Shown: positions 9,259 to 17,334, counted from the stretch's first letter. The stretch is DNA of 64,000 nt from JBBQSN01 sp963825505 (GCA_963825505.1 CAWGTL010000007.1:38541-102540), one strand, 5' to 3'. Translations and numbers: made by a program. Notes: generated by a model from the letters alone, not told the origin.

Positions 9259-9839
9259 GCAACCTGGACCCGGCCTTCCGGATCGGTCAGCAGCTCGTCG
9301 AGCCGCTGACGGCGCACGGCCTGGGCCGCGCCGCCGCCAAGGCGCGCGCCCTCGAGCTGCTCGACGAGGTCGGCATCCCCGACCCGCGGCGCACCTTCCG
9401 CGCGTACCCGCACGAGATCTCCGGTGGCATGGCCCAGCGGGTGCTCATCGCCGGGGCGATCTCGGGAGACCCGCTGCTGCTGGTCGCCGACGAGCCCACG
9501 ACGGCGCTCGACGTCACCGTGCAGGCCGAGGTGCTGAGCCTGCTGCGGCGCCTGCAGCGCGACCGGCGGATGGCGGTCCTGCTGGTCACCCACAACTTCG
9601 GCGTCGTCGCCGACCTGTGCGACTCGGTGGCGGTGATGCAGGCCGGCCGGGTGGTCGAGGCGGCCCCGGTGGCGGACCTGTTCGCCGACCCGAAGCACGA
9701 CTACACCAGGATGCTGCTCGCCGCCGGCCTCGACGACACCGCGCCGCGGGCACCGTGGCGCGACCCCGCCGCAGCCGTGCCCGCCGACCTGAGGAAGGGC
9801 CCGGACGTGGCCGCTGCCACCGGGCAGGAGGTCCGATGA
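8964..9839 (+). CDS. ABC importer ATPase (DppD/OppD type)
   Basis: An ATP-binding subunit of 291 residues when started at the GTG at 8,964 (VLEVRGLRVGYPG). Walker A is GESGSGKTQT, the signature is ISGGMAQRV, and Walker B is LLLVADEPTTALDV, all intact. No convincing ribosome site precedes 8,964 and the upstream permease runs into this gene out of frame, so this may really be the C-terminal half of a permease-ATPase fusion broken by one base. Its stop overlaps the next ATPase start as ATGA. It supplies half of the energizing heterodimer for the importer. Confidence 0.85.
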   Translation: MLEVRGLRVGYPGGDGEVSVVVDGVDLTVQRGEVLGLVGESGSGKTQTAFAVLGLLPRGGEVLDGSVAVGGTDVLALPQRERRRLLGRSIGYVPQEPLSNLDPAFRIGQQLVEPLTAHGLGRAAAKARALELLDEVGIPDPRRTFRAYPHEISGGMAQRVLIAGAISGDPLLLVADEPTTALDVTVQAEVLSLLRRLQRDRRMAVLLVTHNFGVVADLCDSVAVMQAGRVVEAAPVADLFADPKHDYTRMLLAAGLDDTAPRAPWRDPAAAVPADLRKGPDVAAATGQEVR

Positions 9840-10699
9840 GCGGCCGTGCCGAGCGCCTGCTCGAGGTCGACGACCTGGTCGTCGAGTACCGGGGCCGCGG
9901 GTGGTTCGCCAAGCCGTTCCGTGCGCTGGACGGCGTGAGCCTGGACGTGCGTCACGGCGAGACGGTCGGGCTGGTCGGGGAGTCGGGGTCGGGCAAGACC
10001 ACTCTCGGCCGCGCGGTCCTCGGTCTCGCACCGGTCGCGGCAGGGACGCTCCGCTTCGACGGGCGCGACATCACCGCGGCCGGCCGGCGCGAGCGGCGGC
10101 GGCTCGCCCGTGAGATCCAGGTGGTCTTCCAGGACCCGTACTCCTCCCTCAACCCCGCCCGGACGGTGTCGGACACGCTCACCGAGCCGCTGGCGGCGCA
10201 CGGCGTCCCCACGACCGAGGCCGGTACCAGGGTCGCTCGCCTCCTCGACCAGGTCGGGCTGCCGGCCGACGCCGGGCGCCGGCTGCCGCGCGAGTTCTCG
10301 GGCGGTCAGCGCCAGCGCGTCGCGATCGCCCGGGCGCTCGCCCTGCAGCCGCGGCTGATCGTCTGCGACGAGCCGGTCTCGGCGCTGGACCTGTCCACGC
10401 AGGCCCGCGTCCTCGACCTGCTCGTGCAGATCCAGCAGGACACCGGTGTCGCGTACGTCTTCGTCTCGCACGACCTCTCCGTCGTCCGGCACGTGAGCCA
10501 CCGGGTCGCCGTCATGTACCGGGGCGAGATCGTCGAGGTCGGCGACGGCGACCAGGTCACGTCCCGGCCGGAGCACCCCTACACGCGGACGCTGCTCGGC
10601 GCCGCGCCCGTCGCGGACCCCGAGCGCCAGCGCCGGCGCCGCGAGCAGCGCGAGGCCGTCATGGCCCGCGACGCCCGACCAGGAGGAGGCGGCACGTGA
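9836..10699 (+). CDS. ABC importer ATPase (DppF/OppF type)
   Basis: A 287-residue ATP-binding subunit, partner of the preceding ATPase. Walker A GESGSGKTTLG, signature FSGGQRQRVAIARAL and Walker B LIVCDEPVSALDL are all canonical. The C-terminal part has the oligopeptide-transporter extension EHPYTRTLLGAAPVADP. ATG at 9,836 overlaps the previous stop, and its own stop overlaps the following dehydrogenase start as GTGA, tying transport to metabolism in one transcript. Confidence 0.93.
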   Translation: MSGRAERLLEVDDLVVEYRGRGWFAKPFRALDGVSLDVRHGETVGLVGESGSGKTTLGRAVLGLAPVAAGTLRFDGRDITAAGRRERRRLAREIQVVFQDPYSSLNPARTVSDTLTEPLAAHGVPTTEAGTRVARLLDQVGLPADAGRRLPREFSGGQRQRVAIARALALQPRLIVCDEPVSALDLSTQARVLDLLVQIQQDTGVAYVFVSHDLSVVRHVSHRVAVMYRGEIVEVGDGDQVTSRPEHPYTRTLLGAAPVADPERQRRRREQREAVMARDARPGGGGT

Positions 10700-11595
10700 C
10701 CACCGACGAGCAGACGCAGGAACGGGTGCGGGTGGCGGTGCTGGGCCTCGGCACCATGGGCGGACGCGCGGCCGCCACCACCGCGGCCGCCGGGCACGAC
10801 GTGGTGGGCTTCGACCCGGTGCCGGAGGTCCGGGCCCGTGCGGCCGGCGAGGGCGTCCGCGTCGTCGACGCCGCCGAGGCCGCCCTCGAGGGCGCGCAGG
10901 TGGTGCTGGTCTCGGTGCCGCGACCGGAGCACGTGCGGGGTCTGGCCGAGGGCGTTCTGCGCTCGGCCGCGGCCGGCACCGTGGTGGTCGACCTGTCCAC
11001 CATCGATCCCGCGACCGCCCGAGCGGCAGCCGCGACGCTGGCCGAGGACGGCGTCGTGTACCTCGACTGCCCGGTCCTGGGCCGCCCCGCCGGGTGCGGG
11101 ACCTGGACGCTGGTCGCCGGCGGTCCCGAGAGCGAGGTCTCCCGGGTCGCACCGCTGCTGGAGTCCACCGTGGCTCGCCGCGTGGTCCGCGTCGGGGACG
11201 TCGGCGCGGGATCGGTGGTGAAGATCCTCAACAACCTGATGTTCGGCGCCATCAACGCGGTGACGGCGGAGGCCGTGCACCTGTCCCGCGGGGCGGGGAT
11301 CGACCCGTCCCTGTTCGTCGACGCCGTCCTCGAGTCCGGGGCGGCCACGGTGTCGAACCTGTTCCGCGACATCGGCCCGCGGCTGGTGGCGGGCCAGGAC
11401 GACCCGGTCTTCGCGCTCGAGCTGCTCGCCAAGGACAACCGGCTGGCGCTGGACCTCGCTGCCGGCGCCGGCCTCGGGGCGCCGGTCGCCGAGGTGGTCG
11501 CGCAGGTCAACGAGCGCGCAGTCGCCCTCGGGTACGGGTCGCGCGACAGCATCGCGGTCCTGCACGCCTACGACGGCGACCCGCATGATCGCTGA
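10696..11595 (+). CDS. NAD(P)-dependent beta-hydroxyacid dehydrogenase (3-HIBDH/GarR-like)
   Basis: A 299-residue cytoplasmic oxidoreductase of the 6-phosphogluconate/3-hydroxyisobutyrate dehydrogenase family. The N-terminal Rossmann motif is VLGLGTMGG; substrate-side motif YLDCPVLGRPAGCG replaces the usual DAPVSGG; the catalytic Lys is in VVKILNNLMFGAINAVTAEA. Members interconvert beta-hydroxyacids and semialdehydes, for example tartronate semialdehyde reductase in sugar-acid breakdown. GTG start overlaps the ATPase stop. Directly downstream lie an enolase-superfamily enzyme and an aldehyde dehydrogenase, which together suggest catabolism of a sugar acid derived from the imported compound. 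Confidence 0.88.
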   Translation: MTTDEQTQERVRVAVLGLGTMGGRAAATTAAAGHDVVGFDPVPEVRARAAGEGVRVVDAAEAALEGAQVVLVSVPRPEHVRGLAEGVLRSAAAGTVVVDLSTIDPATARAAAATLAEDGVVYLDCPVLGRPAGCGTWTLVAGGPESEVSRVAPLLESTVARRVVRVGDVGAGSVVKILNNLMFGAINAVTAEAVHLSRGAGIDPSLFVDAVLESGAATVSNLFRDIGPRLVAGQDDPVFALELLAKDNRLALDLAAGAGLGAPVAEVVAQVNERAVALGYGSRDSIAVLHAYDGDPHDR

Positions 11596-12766
11596 GGCGC
11601 CCGAGGACGTCGATCGACCCGCACTGGTGCTCGACCGCTGCACGATCACCGTCCTGTCGGCGCCCATCGACGAGCCGGTCCTGATGTCGTTCTCCCAGCT
11701 CGGCTCTCGCGACGTCGTGGTCGTGGAGCTCGAGGCCGAGGGGTACGTCGGACTCGGTGAGAGCTGGGTCAACTACCCCTCGTGGGCTGCCGTCGAGCGG
11801 GTGGCGACGCTGCAGCACGGCGTCCTCCCGCTGCTCGTCGGGCTCGACGTCTCGGACCCGACCCGCGTCCACGACGTCCTGGTCGAGAACCTGGCCGGCG
11901 TGGCACGCCAGTGGGGTGCGCCCGGGCCGGTCTGGCAGGCGATCAGCGCGGTCGACACGGCGCTGTGGGACCTGACGGCCAGGGTCCGCGGGGTGCCCGT
12001 CTCGACCTTGCTCCGCGGGAGCCCCGGTCGCACCCGGGTGCCTGCGTACGCCAGCGGCGTCGGGCCGACGCAGGTGGAGACCTACTGCTCCCGCGCCGCG
12101 GAGCAGGGCATCCGGACCGTCAAGGCCCGGGTCGGTTTCGGGCGCGAGCGGGACGAGCAGATCCTCGGGGTCGCGCGCGCCGTCCTCGGCGACGACGTCG
12201 AGCTGTGCGCGGACGCCAACCAGGCCTGGACGCCGCAGGAGGCGCTCGACTTCTGCCGCCGGAGCGCTCCGCTGCGGCTGTCCTGGCTCGAGGAACCCGT
12301 CACGGGCAACCGGGTCGAGGACCTGGTGCGGCTCCACGACGCGAGCGGGATCCCGCTAGCGTGCGGAGAGAACGTCTACGGCGCAGCCGAGTTCACGCGG
12401 TACCTGGAGTCCGGGGCGGTGCAGGTGATCCAGCCGGACCTCGCGAAGTCGGGCGGGTTCACGATGGCGTCCCGGCTCGCGACGAACCTCCCGCCGGAGG
12501 TGCGGCTGGCGCCGCACTGCTACGGCGGTGCGGTCGTCAACGTCGCCAGCGTGCACCTCGCGGCGGCTTACGACGCCGTGCCCTACGTCGAGCTGGACGT
12601 GCGCCCCAACCCGCTGCGCGACCGGCTGCTGACGGTGCCCGTCGCCGCGGCGGACGGTCACCTCCCGGTCCCGAGCGGGCACGGGCTCGGCGTCGAGCTC
12701 GATCGCGACGTCGTGGACCACTATCTCGTCAACCGAACGGAGTGTGTGCTGCGTGCGATGGTCTGA
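11585..12766 (+). CDS. Enolase-superfamily (mandelate racemase/muconate lactonizing type) enzyme
   Basis: A 393-residue TIM-barrel enzyme overlapping the previous gene by 11 bases. It carries the superfamily residues: base motif K180-A-R182, metal ligands Asp210 (CADANQ), Glu236 (WLEEP) and Glu262 (GENVY), then D285-L-A-K288 and His311 in APHC. Enzymes of this family abstract the alpha-proton of a carboxylate to dehydrate, epimerize or cycloisomerize it, typically acid sugars. Having both Lys288 and His311 places it between the classical MLE and MR subgroups by inspection, so the reaction is not predictable. Operon partners are a beta-hydroxyacid dehydrogenase and an aldehyde dehydrogenase. 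Confidence 0.9.
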   Translation: MIAEAPEDVDRPALVLDRCTITVLSAPIDEPVLMSFSQLGSRDVVVVELEAEGYVGLGESWVNYPSWAAVERVATLQHGVLPLLVGLDVSDPTRVHDVLVENLAGVARQWGAPGPVWQAISAVDTALWDLTARVRGVPVSTLLRGSPGRTRVPAYASGVGPTQVETYCSRAAEQGIRTVKARVGFGRERDEQILGVARAVLGDDVELCADANQAWTPQEALDFCRRSAPLRLSWLEEPVTGNRVEDLVRLHDASGIPLACGENVYGAAEFTRYLESGAVQVIQPDLAKSGGFTMASRLATNLPPEVRLAPHCYGGAVVNVASVHLAAAYDAVPYVELDVRPNPLRDRLLTVPVAAADGHLPVPSGHGLGVELDRDVVDHYLVNRTECVLRAMV

Positions 12767-14207
12767 GCTGGGTCTGGATGGTGGAGACCGTGGGGGCCGA
12801 GCCGCCGGCGTGGGTGCCGGACGCGTCGGCGGCGTCGTCCTGGGCGGTGCGCCCGCGCAGGTGCCCGACCCCGCGACCGAAGCGGTCGTCGCCGACATCG
12901 CCTGGGCGACAGCGGCCGACGTCGACGCGGCCGTCGGCCGAGCGGCCGCGGCGCAGCCGGAGTGGGCGACCTCCGACGTGCGCGACCGGGCCCGGGCGCT
13001 GCGAGCGATCGCCGAGGACCTGCGGGCGGTCGCCGAGCCCCTCGGCGAGCTGATCTGCGCGGAGTCGGGCAAGCGGATGGCCGAGGCGGTCGCCGAGGTG
13101 GGCTTCTCGGCGCGCTACCTCGACTGGTTCGCCGACGCGAGCACGCGCGTGTCGTCCACCTACTACCGCACCGAGCAGCGGCACTTCGTCGTCGAGCACC
13201 GCCCGGTGGGTGTCGTCGCAGCCGTCAGCCCGTGGAACTTCCCGCTGTCCATCCCGGCCCGCAAGCTCGCGGCCGCGCTGGCGGCGGGCTGCGCGGTGGT
13301 GCAGAAGCCCTCGGAGCTGGCTCCGCTGTCTGCGGTCGCCCTGACCGCGGTGTGCGAGCGGCACCTGCCGCCCGGTGTCGTCGGCGTGCTGGTGGGCGAC
13401 GGGCAGGAGCTGACGCCGGCGCTGGTCGACCACCCCGAGGTGCGCGCCGTGTCGTTCACCGGCTCGACCGGGGTGGGCAGGTCGGTCGCCGAGCGAGCCG
13501 CACGCACGTTCACGCGCGCGGTGCTCGAGCTCGGCGGGCGGTCGCCGTTCGTGGTGTGCGAGGACGCCGACGTCGACGTCGCGGTCGAGGCGCTGCTGGT
13601 GGCCAAGCTGCGCAACAACGGCGAGTCCTGCCTGGCCGCCAACAACGTGTTCGTCCACGCCGACCGGTACGACGAGGTCCTGGCCGCGCTGCGCGACCGG
13701 CTGTCCGACCTGGTCGTCGGTGACCCCCGCGACCCGGACACCGACCTCGGCCCGCTGATCCGCCCGCACGCCGTCGACCGGGTGACGGGCCTGCTCGAGG
13801 CCGCCCGGGCCGGTGGGGACCTCGTCGAGACCTTCGGCCGGGCGCCCGCCAGCGGCTGGTTCGCGCCGGCGGCGCTGGTCGAGTCGCGGTCCGACGGCCC
13901 GGCGTGGTCCGAGGAGCTGTTCGGCCCCGTCCTCAGCGTCCGCCCGTACACCGACGAGGCCGACGTGGTGGCGCAGGTGCGGCAGTGGCGCACAGGCCTC
14001 GGCGGCTACGTCGTGAGCCGCGACACCGAGCACCAGGTCGCGCTGGCACGCTCGCTGGACGTCGGGATCGTCGGGATCAACAACGGGGCGCCCAACACCC
14101 CGGAGGTCCCGTTCGGCGGCCGCGGCGACGCAGGCCTCGGCACCGAGGGCGGCATGAGCGGGCTGCACGAGTTCACCGTCGAGCAGACCCTGTCGTTCGC
14201 CCGCTGA
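12744..14207 (+). CDS. NAD(P)-dependent aldehyde dehydrogenase
   Basis: A 487-residue aldehyde dehydrogenase if begun at GTG 12,744; residues 1-25 look non-conserved and a start near GTG 12,810 is also possible. Catalytic residues are intact: Asn165 in PWNFP, Lys188 in QKPSE, Glu262 in LELGG and nucleophile Cys296 in NNGESCLA; the NAD loop reads FTGSTGVG. The sequence resembles succinate-semialdehyde or sugar-aldehyde dehydrogenases. It overlaps the end of the enolase-superfamily gene, and it would oxidise an aldose or semialdehyde to the acid that the enolase-superfamily protein uses. Its 3' end overlaps the convergent AraC gene by 35 bases. Confidence 0.92.
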   Translation: MCCVRWSELGLDGGDRGGRAAGVGAGRVGGVVLGGAPAQVPDPATEAVVADIAWATAADVDAAVGRAAAAQPEWATSDVRDRARALRAIAEDLRAVAEPLGELICAESGKRMAEAVAEVGFSARYLDWFADASTRVSSTYYRTEQRHFVVEHRPVGVVAAVSPWNFPLSIPARKLAAALAAGCAVVQKPSELAPLSAVALTAVCERHLPPGVVGVLVGDGQELTPALVDHPEVRAVSFTGSTGVGRSVAERAARTFTRAVLELGGRSPFVVCEDADVDVAVEALLVAKLRNNGESCLAANNVFVHADRYDEVLAALRDRLSDLVVGDPRDPDTDLGPLIRPHAVDRVTGLLEAARAGGDLVETFGRAPASGWFAPAALVESRSDGPAWSEELFGPVLSVRPYTDEADVVAQVRQWRTGLGGYVVSRDTEHQVALARSLDVGIVGINNGAPNTPEVPFGGRGDAGLGTEGGMSGLHEFTVEQTLSFAR

Positions 14208-15093
14208 CCGTGCCGCCGGTCAGGTGGTGGAAGAGCCCGACCATCCCCTGCCGGACGACCGGGGCCAGCGGGTCCTGGTCCTCACCGGCCCGGCGGAAGC
14301 GTCCCGGCGGGACGCCGTAGGCCGCGGCGAAACGCTTGGAGAAGTGGTAGGCGTCGGCGAAGCCGGTCAGCCGCGCCACCTCCACCAGCGTCAGGTTGCT
14401 GCGCTGCAGCACGACCGCCGCGCGTGCGAGCCGGACGAGCTCCAGGGCGCTCGCCGGCCCGCAGCCGAACGTGGCGGCGAACACCCTGGACAGGTGGGCG
14501 CCCGACACGTGCGCCGCTGCCGCAAGCTCGTCCACGCGGACGAGGCACATGCCACCTGCCTGCCACCGCGCGCGGACCAGCTCGAGCGGCTCCCGCAGCG
14601 TGCTGGGCACGGCCAGCCCGGGCGTGCCCTCGCCGGCGAACGGGCCCCGGACGAACAGCTCCAGCAGCCAGCCCACCACCTGGTCGCTGCGCGCCCGCGC
14701 CTCGTCGTCACCGGTCTCGGCCAGGCGCAGCAGGTACGAGCACAGGCTCTGCATCGGGTCCTGGTCGCCCAGGGTCCGGGTCCGCGGCCACTGCGTCCCC
14801 GGGGGCAGGGCGGTGGTGTCCGCCGCGAAGTGCACGTACGCGTGGGTGGACGGGCGGCGGGCGTCCCAGCGGTAGCCGTCGGTCGTGCCGGCGCGGGCCA
14901 GGGCCAGGACGCCGGGGCGCAGCTCCACCTCCTGCCCCTCAGGTCCCTCCTCCACCCGCCAGCGCGCCGTGCCGCGCAGGAGCCAGACGAACTCGTGGTC
15001 GGGGAGGCGTCGCGGTCCGAACGTGGCTCCCGGTGGGTAGTCGGCGGTCCGCACGAGCCCGCGCGGTCGCACGTGCAGCCGGCTCGACATCAT
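14173..15093 (-). CDS. AraC-family transcriptional regulator
   Basis: A 306-residue regulator: an N-terminal cupin-like sensor (about residues 15-105, with LPDHEFVWLLRGTARWRVEEG and AYVHFAAD) and a C-terminal double helix-turn-helix (about 195-290) containing VDELAAAAHVSGAHLSRVF and VARLTGFADAYHFSKRFAAA. AraC regulators with such sensors usually respond to sugars. It faces the dioxygenase gene across a 120-base gap and converges on the aldehyde dehydrogenase, so it is placed to control either half of the locus. Effector unknown. Confidence 0.9.
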   Translation of the reverse strand: MMSSRLHVRPRGLVRTADYPPGATFGPRRLPDHEFVWLLRGTARWRVEEGPEGQEVELRPGVLALARAGTTDGYRWDARRPSTHAYVHFAADTTALPPGTQWPRTRTLGDQDPMQSLCSYLLRLAETGDDEARARSDQVVGWLLELFVRGPFAGEGTPGLAVPSTLREPLELVRARWQAGGMCLVRVDELAAAAHVSGAHLSRVFAATFGCGPASALELVRLARAAVVLQRSNLTLVEVARLTGFADAYHFSKRFAAAYGVPPGRFRRAGEDQDPLAPVVRQGMVGLFHHLTGGTVSGRTTGSARR

Positions 15094-15213
15094 GATCGGA
15101 CATTATCGCGTGGTGCCGAGGCATGGCGGCAGAGGCGATCTGGCGCGAGACTCCTGTTCGACGACATCAGCGACGCACAGGGCGCCCCGACGCGCCCGAG
15201 CCAGGAGGACGTC

Positions 15214-16086
15214 ATGACGAGCACCACGCTGCAGGGGCGCGACCGGTCCACCGGCGACCTCGTCGAGCAGTTCGCGCGGGACGGCTTCCTCGTGCTCGAG
15301 GACGCGATCTCCCCGGACGAGGTCGCCGAGCTGCACCGCGAGTCCGTGCGTCTGTGCCGCGACCACGACCGGCGCGAGGGCGGCACGAGCGCATCGGAGT
15401 CCGACGAGGAGGTGCTCCGCCGGTTCCTCTGCCTGCACTACCCGCACAAGGTGTCCGACGTGGCCCTGCGCACGATGCACACGCCGCGTGTGGTCGAGCT
15501 GCTCACCGGCGTGATCGGCCCGAACGTCAAGTGCATGCAGTCGATGCTCTTCATCAAGTCCGAGGGCAAGCCCGGTCAGGCGTGGCACCAGGACGAGTTC
15601 TTCATCCCCACCCGCGACCGCTCGCTGACGGCGGCGTGGATCGCGCTCGACGACGCCACCGTGGAGAACGGTTGCCTCTGGGTGCTGCCCGGCTCGCACC
15701 GGCGCGGCGTGCTCTACCCGGACCGGGAGCAGGACGACGTCCGGTTCGACTGCACCGACGAGGCCTACGACTTCCCGTACCGCGACGAGGACGCCGTTCC
15801 CGTCGAGGTGCCGGCCGGTGCCGCCGTGCTCTTCAACGGCTACCTCCTGCACCGCTCGCTGCCGAACTCCGGCCGGCACGGCTTCCGGCGGGCCCTGGTG
15901 AACCACTACATGAGCGCCGAGTCGCTGCTGCCGTGGAAGGCGGTCCCCGAGGGCGTCCACGTCGGCAAGCACGACTTCCGCGACATCGTGATGGTCGCCG
16001 GGGAGGACCCGTACGCCTGGAAGGGCGTGGTCGACGCGTCCCGTCCGATGTCGCGACCGGACAAGGACGGCGGCTGCGACCGCTGA
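15214..16086 (+). CDS. PhyH-family Fe(II)/2-oxoglutarate dioxygenase
   Basis: A 290-residue non-heme iron oxygenase of the phytanoyl-CoA dioxygenase family. The facial triad is visible as HQD in QAWHQDEFF and the distal His in YLLHRSLPNSG, with a following Arg (HGFRRALVNHY) suited to bind 2-oxoglutarate. The ATG at 15,214 has a strong site CCAGGAGG 7-8 bases upstream, which rejects the long open frame running in from 14,224. It is the first gene of the unit that ends in the FGE. Family members hydroxylate small molecules, so it may hydroxylate an aglycone or sugar of the catabolised substrate. Substrate unknown. Confidence 0.9.
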   Translation: MTSTTLQGRDRSTGDLVEQFARDGFLVLEDAISPDEVAELHRESVRLCRDHDRREGGTSASESDEEVLRRFLCLHYPHKVSDVALRTMHTPRVVELLTGVIGPNVKCMQSMLFIKSEGKPGQAWHQDEFFIPTRDRSLTAAWIALDDATVENGCLWVLPGSHRRGVLYPDREQDDVRFDCTDEAYDFPYRDEDAVPVEVPAGAAVLFNGYLLHRSLPNSGRHGFRRALVNHYMSAESLLPWKAVPEGVHVGKHDFRDIVMVAGEDPYAWKGVVDASRPMSRPDKDGGCDR

Positions 16087-16097
16087 CCTGTGACGAT

Positions 16098-16122
16098 GTA
16101 CCGGTAGGCAGGTTCCCGGTAC
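16098..16122. promoter_or_regulatory. Perfect inverted repeat between dioxygenase and FGE genes
   Basis: GTACCGG at 16,098-16,104 and CCGGTAC at 16,116-16,122 form a perfect 7-base dyad with an 11-base loop in the 54-base gap. It ends 19 bases before the FGE start. It may be a regulator site or an RNA hairpin modulating FGE expression. No T-tract follows, so a simple terminator is less likely. Confidence 0.35.
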
Positions 16123-16140
16123 GCGTTCCGGAGGCAGGAG

Positions 16141-17130
16141 GTGCTGACGGTGCAGGACCCGGACGTGGGGCGCGGCGCCTGCTGCGCCCCGTCCGCAGGC
16201 AGGGAACCGGCTCCGCCCCCGGTCGGGTCCGCCCCCGCGCCGGCCGCCGCACCGACGGGCGCAGGCGCCGACGGGCTCGTGGCGCTGCCGGGCGGCACCT
16301 TCACGATGGGCTCGCAGGACCGTGACGCCAACCCGCTGGACGGGGAGGGCCCGCTGCGCGAGGTGCGGCTGACGGCCTTCGGGATCAGCGCGACCGCCGT
16401 CACCAACGCCGAGTTCGGTGAGTTCGTGCACCGGACGGGGTACACCACGGGGGCCGAGCGGTTCGGCTGGTCGTACGCCTTCGCCGGCTTCCTGCCCGTC
16501 CACCTGCGACGCGGCGCAGCGCGCCCGGAGCAGACCCCGTGGTGGTGCGCCGTCCGGGGCGCCTGCTGGTCGGCGCCGGAGGGCCCCGGCAGCGACGTGA
16601 CGAGCAGGGCCGACCACCCGGTCGTGCACGTGGACCACGACGACGCACTCGCCTACTGCGCGTGGGCCGGCCTGCGGCTCCCGACCGAGGCCGAGTGGGA
16701 GTACGCGGCGCGTGGCGGCCTCGAGGGCGCGCGCTACCCGTGGGGGTCCGAGCTGCTGCCCGACGGCGAGCACCGCTGCAACATCTGGCAGGGACGATTC
16801 CCGTTCCGCGACACCGGAGAAGACGGCTATACGGGCACCGCACCGGTCACCAGCTACGCGCCCAACGGGTACGGCCTGCACAACACCTCGGGCAACGTGT
16901 GGGAGTGGTGCGCCGACTGGTGGACCACCGACCACTCCGCGCGGCCGTCGGTCGACCCGCGGGGTCCCGAGCAGGGCCGCGAGCGCGTGATGCGAGGCGG
17001 CTCCTACCTGTGCCACGACTCCTACTGCAACCGCTACCGGGTCGCCGCCCGCAGCCGCAACGACCCCGGCTCGAGCAGCGGCAACGTCGGCTTCCGCTGC
17101 GCCGTCAGCTCGAGGGCTCGCGTCCGGTGA
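16141..17130 (+). CDS. Formylglycine-generating enzyme (sulfatase-modifying factor)
   Basis: A 329-residue FGE. After a Pro/Ala-rich N-terminus (to about residue 40) the fold begins with LVALPGGTFTMGSQDRDANP, passes VTNAEFGEFV, DHPVVHVDHDDALAYCAWAG, LPTEAEWEYAARGG and GNVWEWCADWW, and ends with CHDSYCNRYR and GNVGFRC. The two active cysteines of aerobic copper FGEs are both present, Cys291 and Cys296, five residues apart as in known enzymes. It converts the CxPSR cysteine of sulfatases to formylglycine before folding. The sulfatase at 3,530-5,323 is its evident client. A GGAGG site precedes the GTG start. The N-terminal Cys-Cys pair (GRGACCAPS) resembles that of other bacterial FGEs. Confidence 0.95.
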   Translation: MLTVQDPDVGRGACCAPSAGREPAPPPVGSAPAPAAAPTGAGADGLVALPGGTFTMGSQDRDANPLDGEGPLREVRLTAFGISATAVTNAEFGEFVHRTGYTTGAERFGWSYAFAGFLPVHLRRGAARPEQTPWWCAVRGACWSAPEGPGSDVTSRADHPVVHVDHDDALAYCAWAGLRLPTEAEWEYAARGGLEGARYPWGSELLPDGEHRCNIWQGRFPFRDTGEDGYTGTAPVTSYAPNGYGLHNTSGNVWEWCADWWTTDHSARPSVDPRGPEQGRERVMRGGSYLCHDSYCNRYRVAARSRNDPGSSSGNVGFRCAVSSRARVR

Positions 17131-17328
17131 CCTCGTCGACTGCTCGACCTCGGCTGCGGGCCCGGCTCGGTGACGATTCCCCTGGCGCCGCTCTACGAGC
17201 AGGTCGTCACGTGCAAGCCGTCACGCGCCGACCTGCGGACGGTCCTGCGGGCCGTCTCGCCCGGCGGGCTGTTCGCCGAGCAGCCGACCCCGGTCGCCCT
17301 CGACGTCTGGCGCCCGGCAAGGGGATGA
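17131..17328 (+). pseudogene. Remnant of a SAM-dependent methyltransferase gene
   Basis: Immediately after the FGE stop, in the same frame, the sequence reads RRLLDLGCGPGSVTIPLA and then YEQVV, an unmistakable motif I of class I methyltransferases. It jumps directly to a C-terminal-like stretch LRTVLRAVSPGGLFAEQ ending in DVWRPARG and a stop at 17,326-17,328. Only about 65 codons remain of the usual 240 or more; the middle is deleted and no start codon is evident. It is best read as a decayed gene marking the boundary of the accessory locus. Confidence 0.6.
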
Positions 17329-17334
17329 GACGCC

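Noticed and set aside
9836..10699. Start of the second importer ATPase at 8,921 giving a much longer protein
   Set aside because: The first 305 codons of that frame are shadow of the preceding ATPase; the ATGA overlap at 9,836 gives the normal N-terminus.
12744..12809. Residues 1-22 of the aldehyde dehydrogenase as a genuine extension
   Set aside because: Not conserved-looking and overlapping the previous gene; kept in the span only because no better-supported start could be proved.
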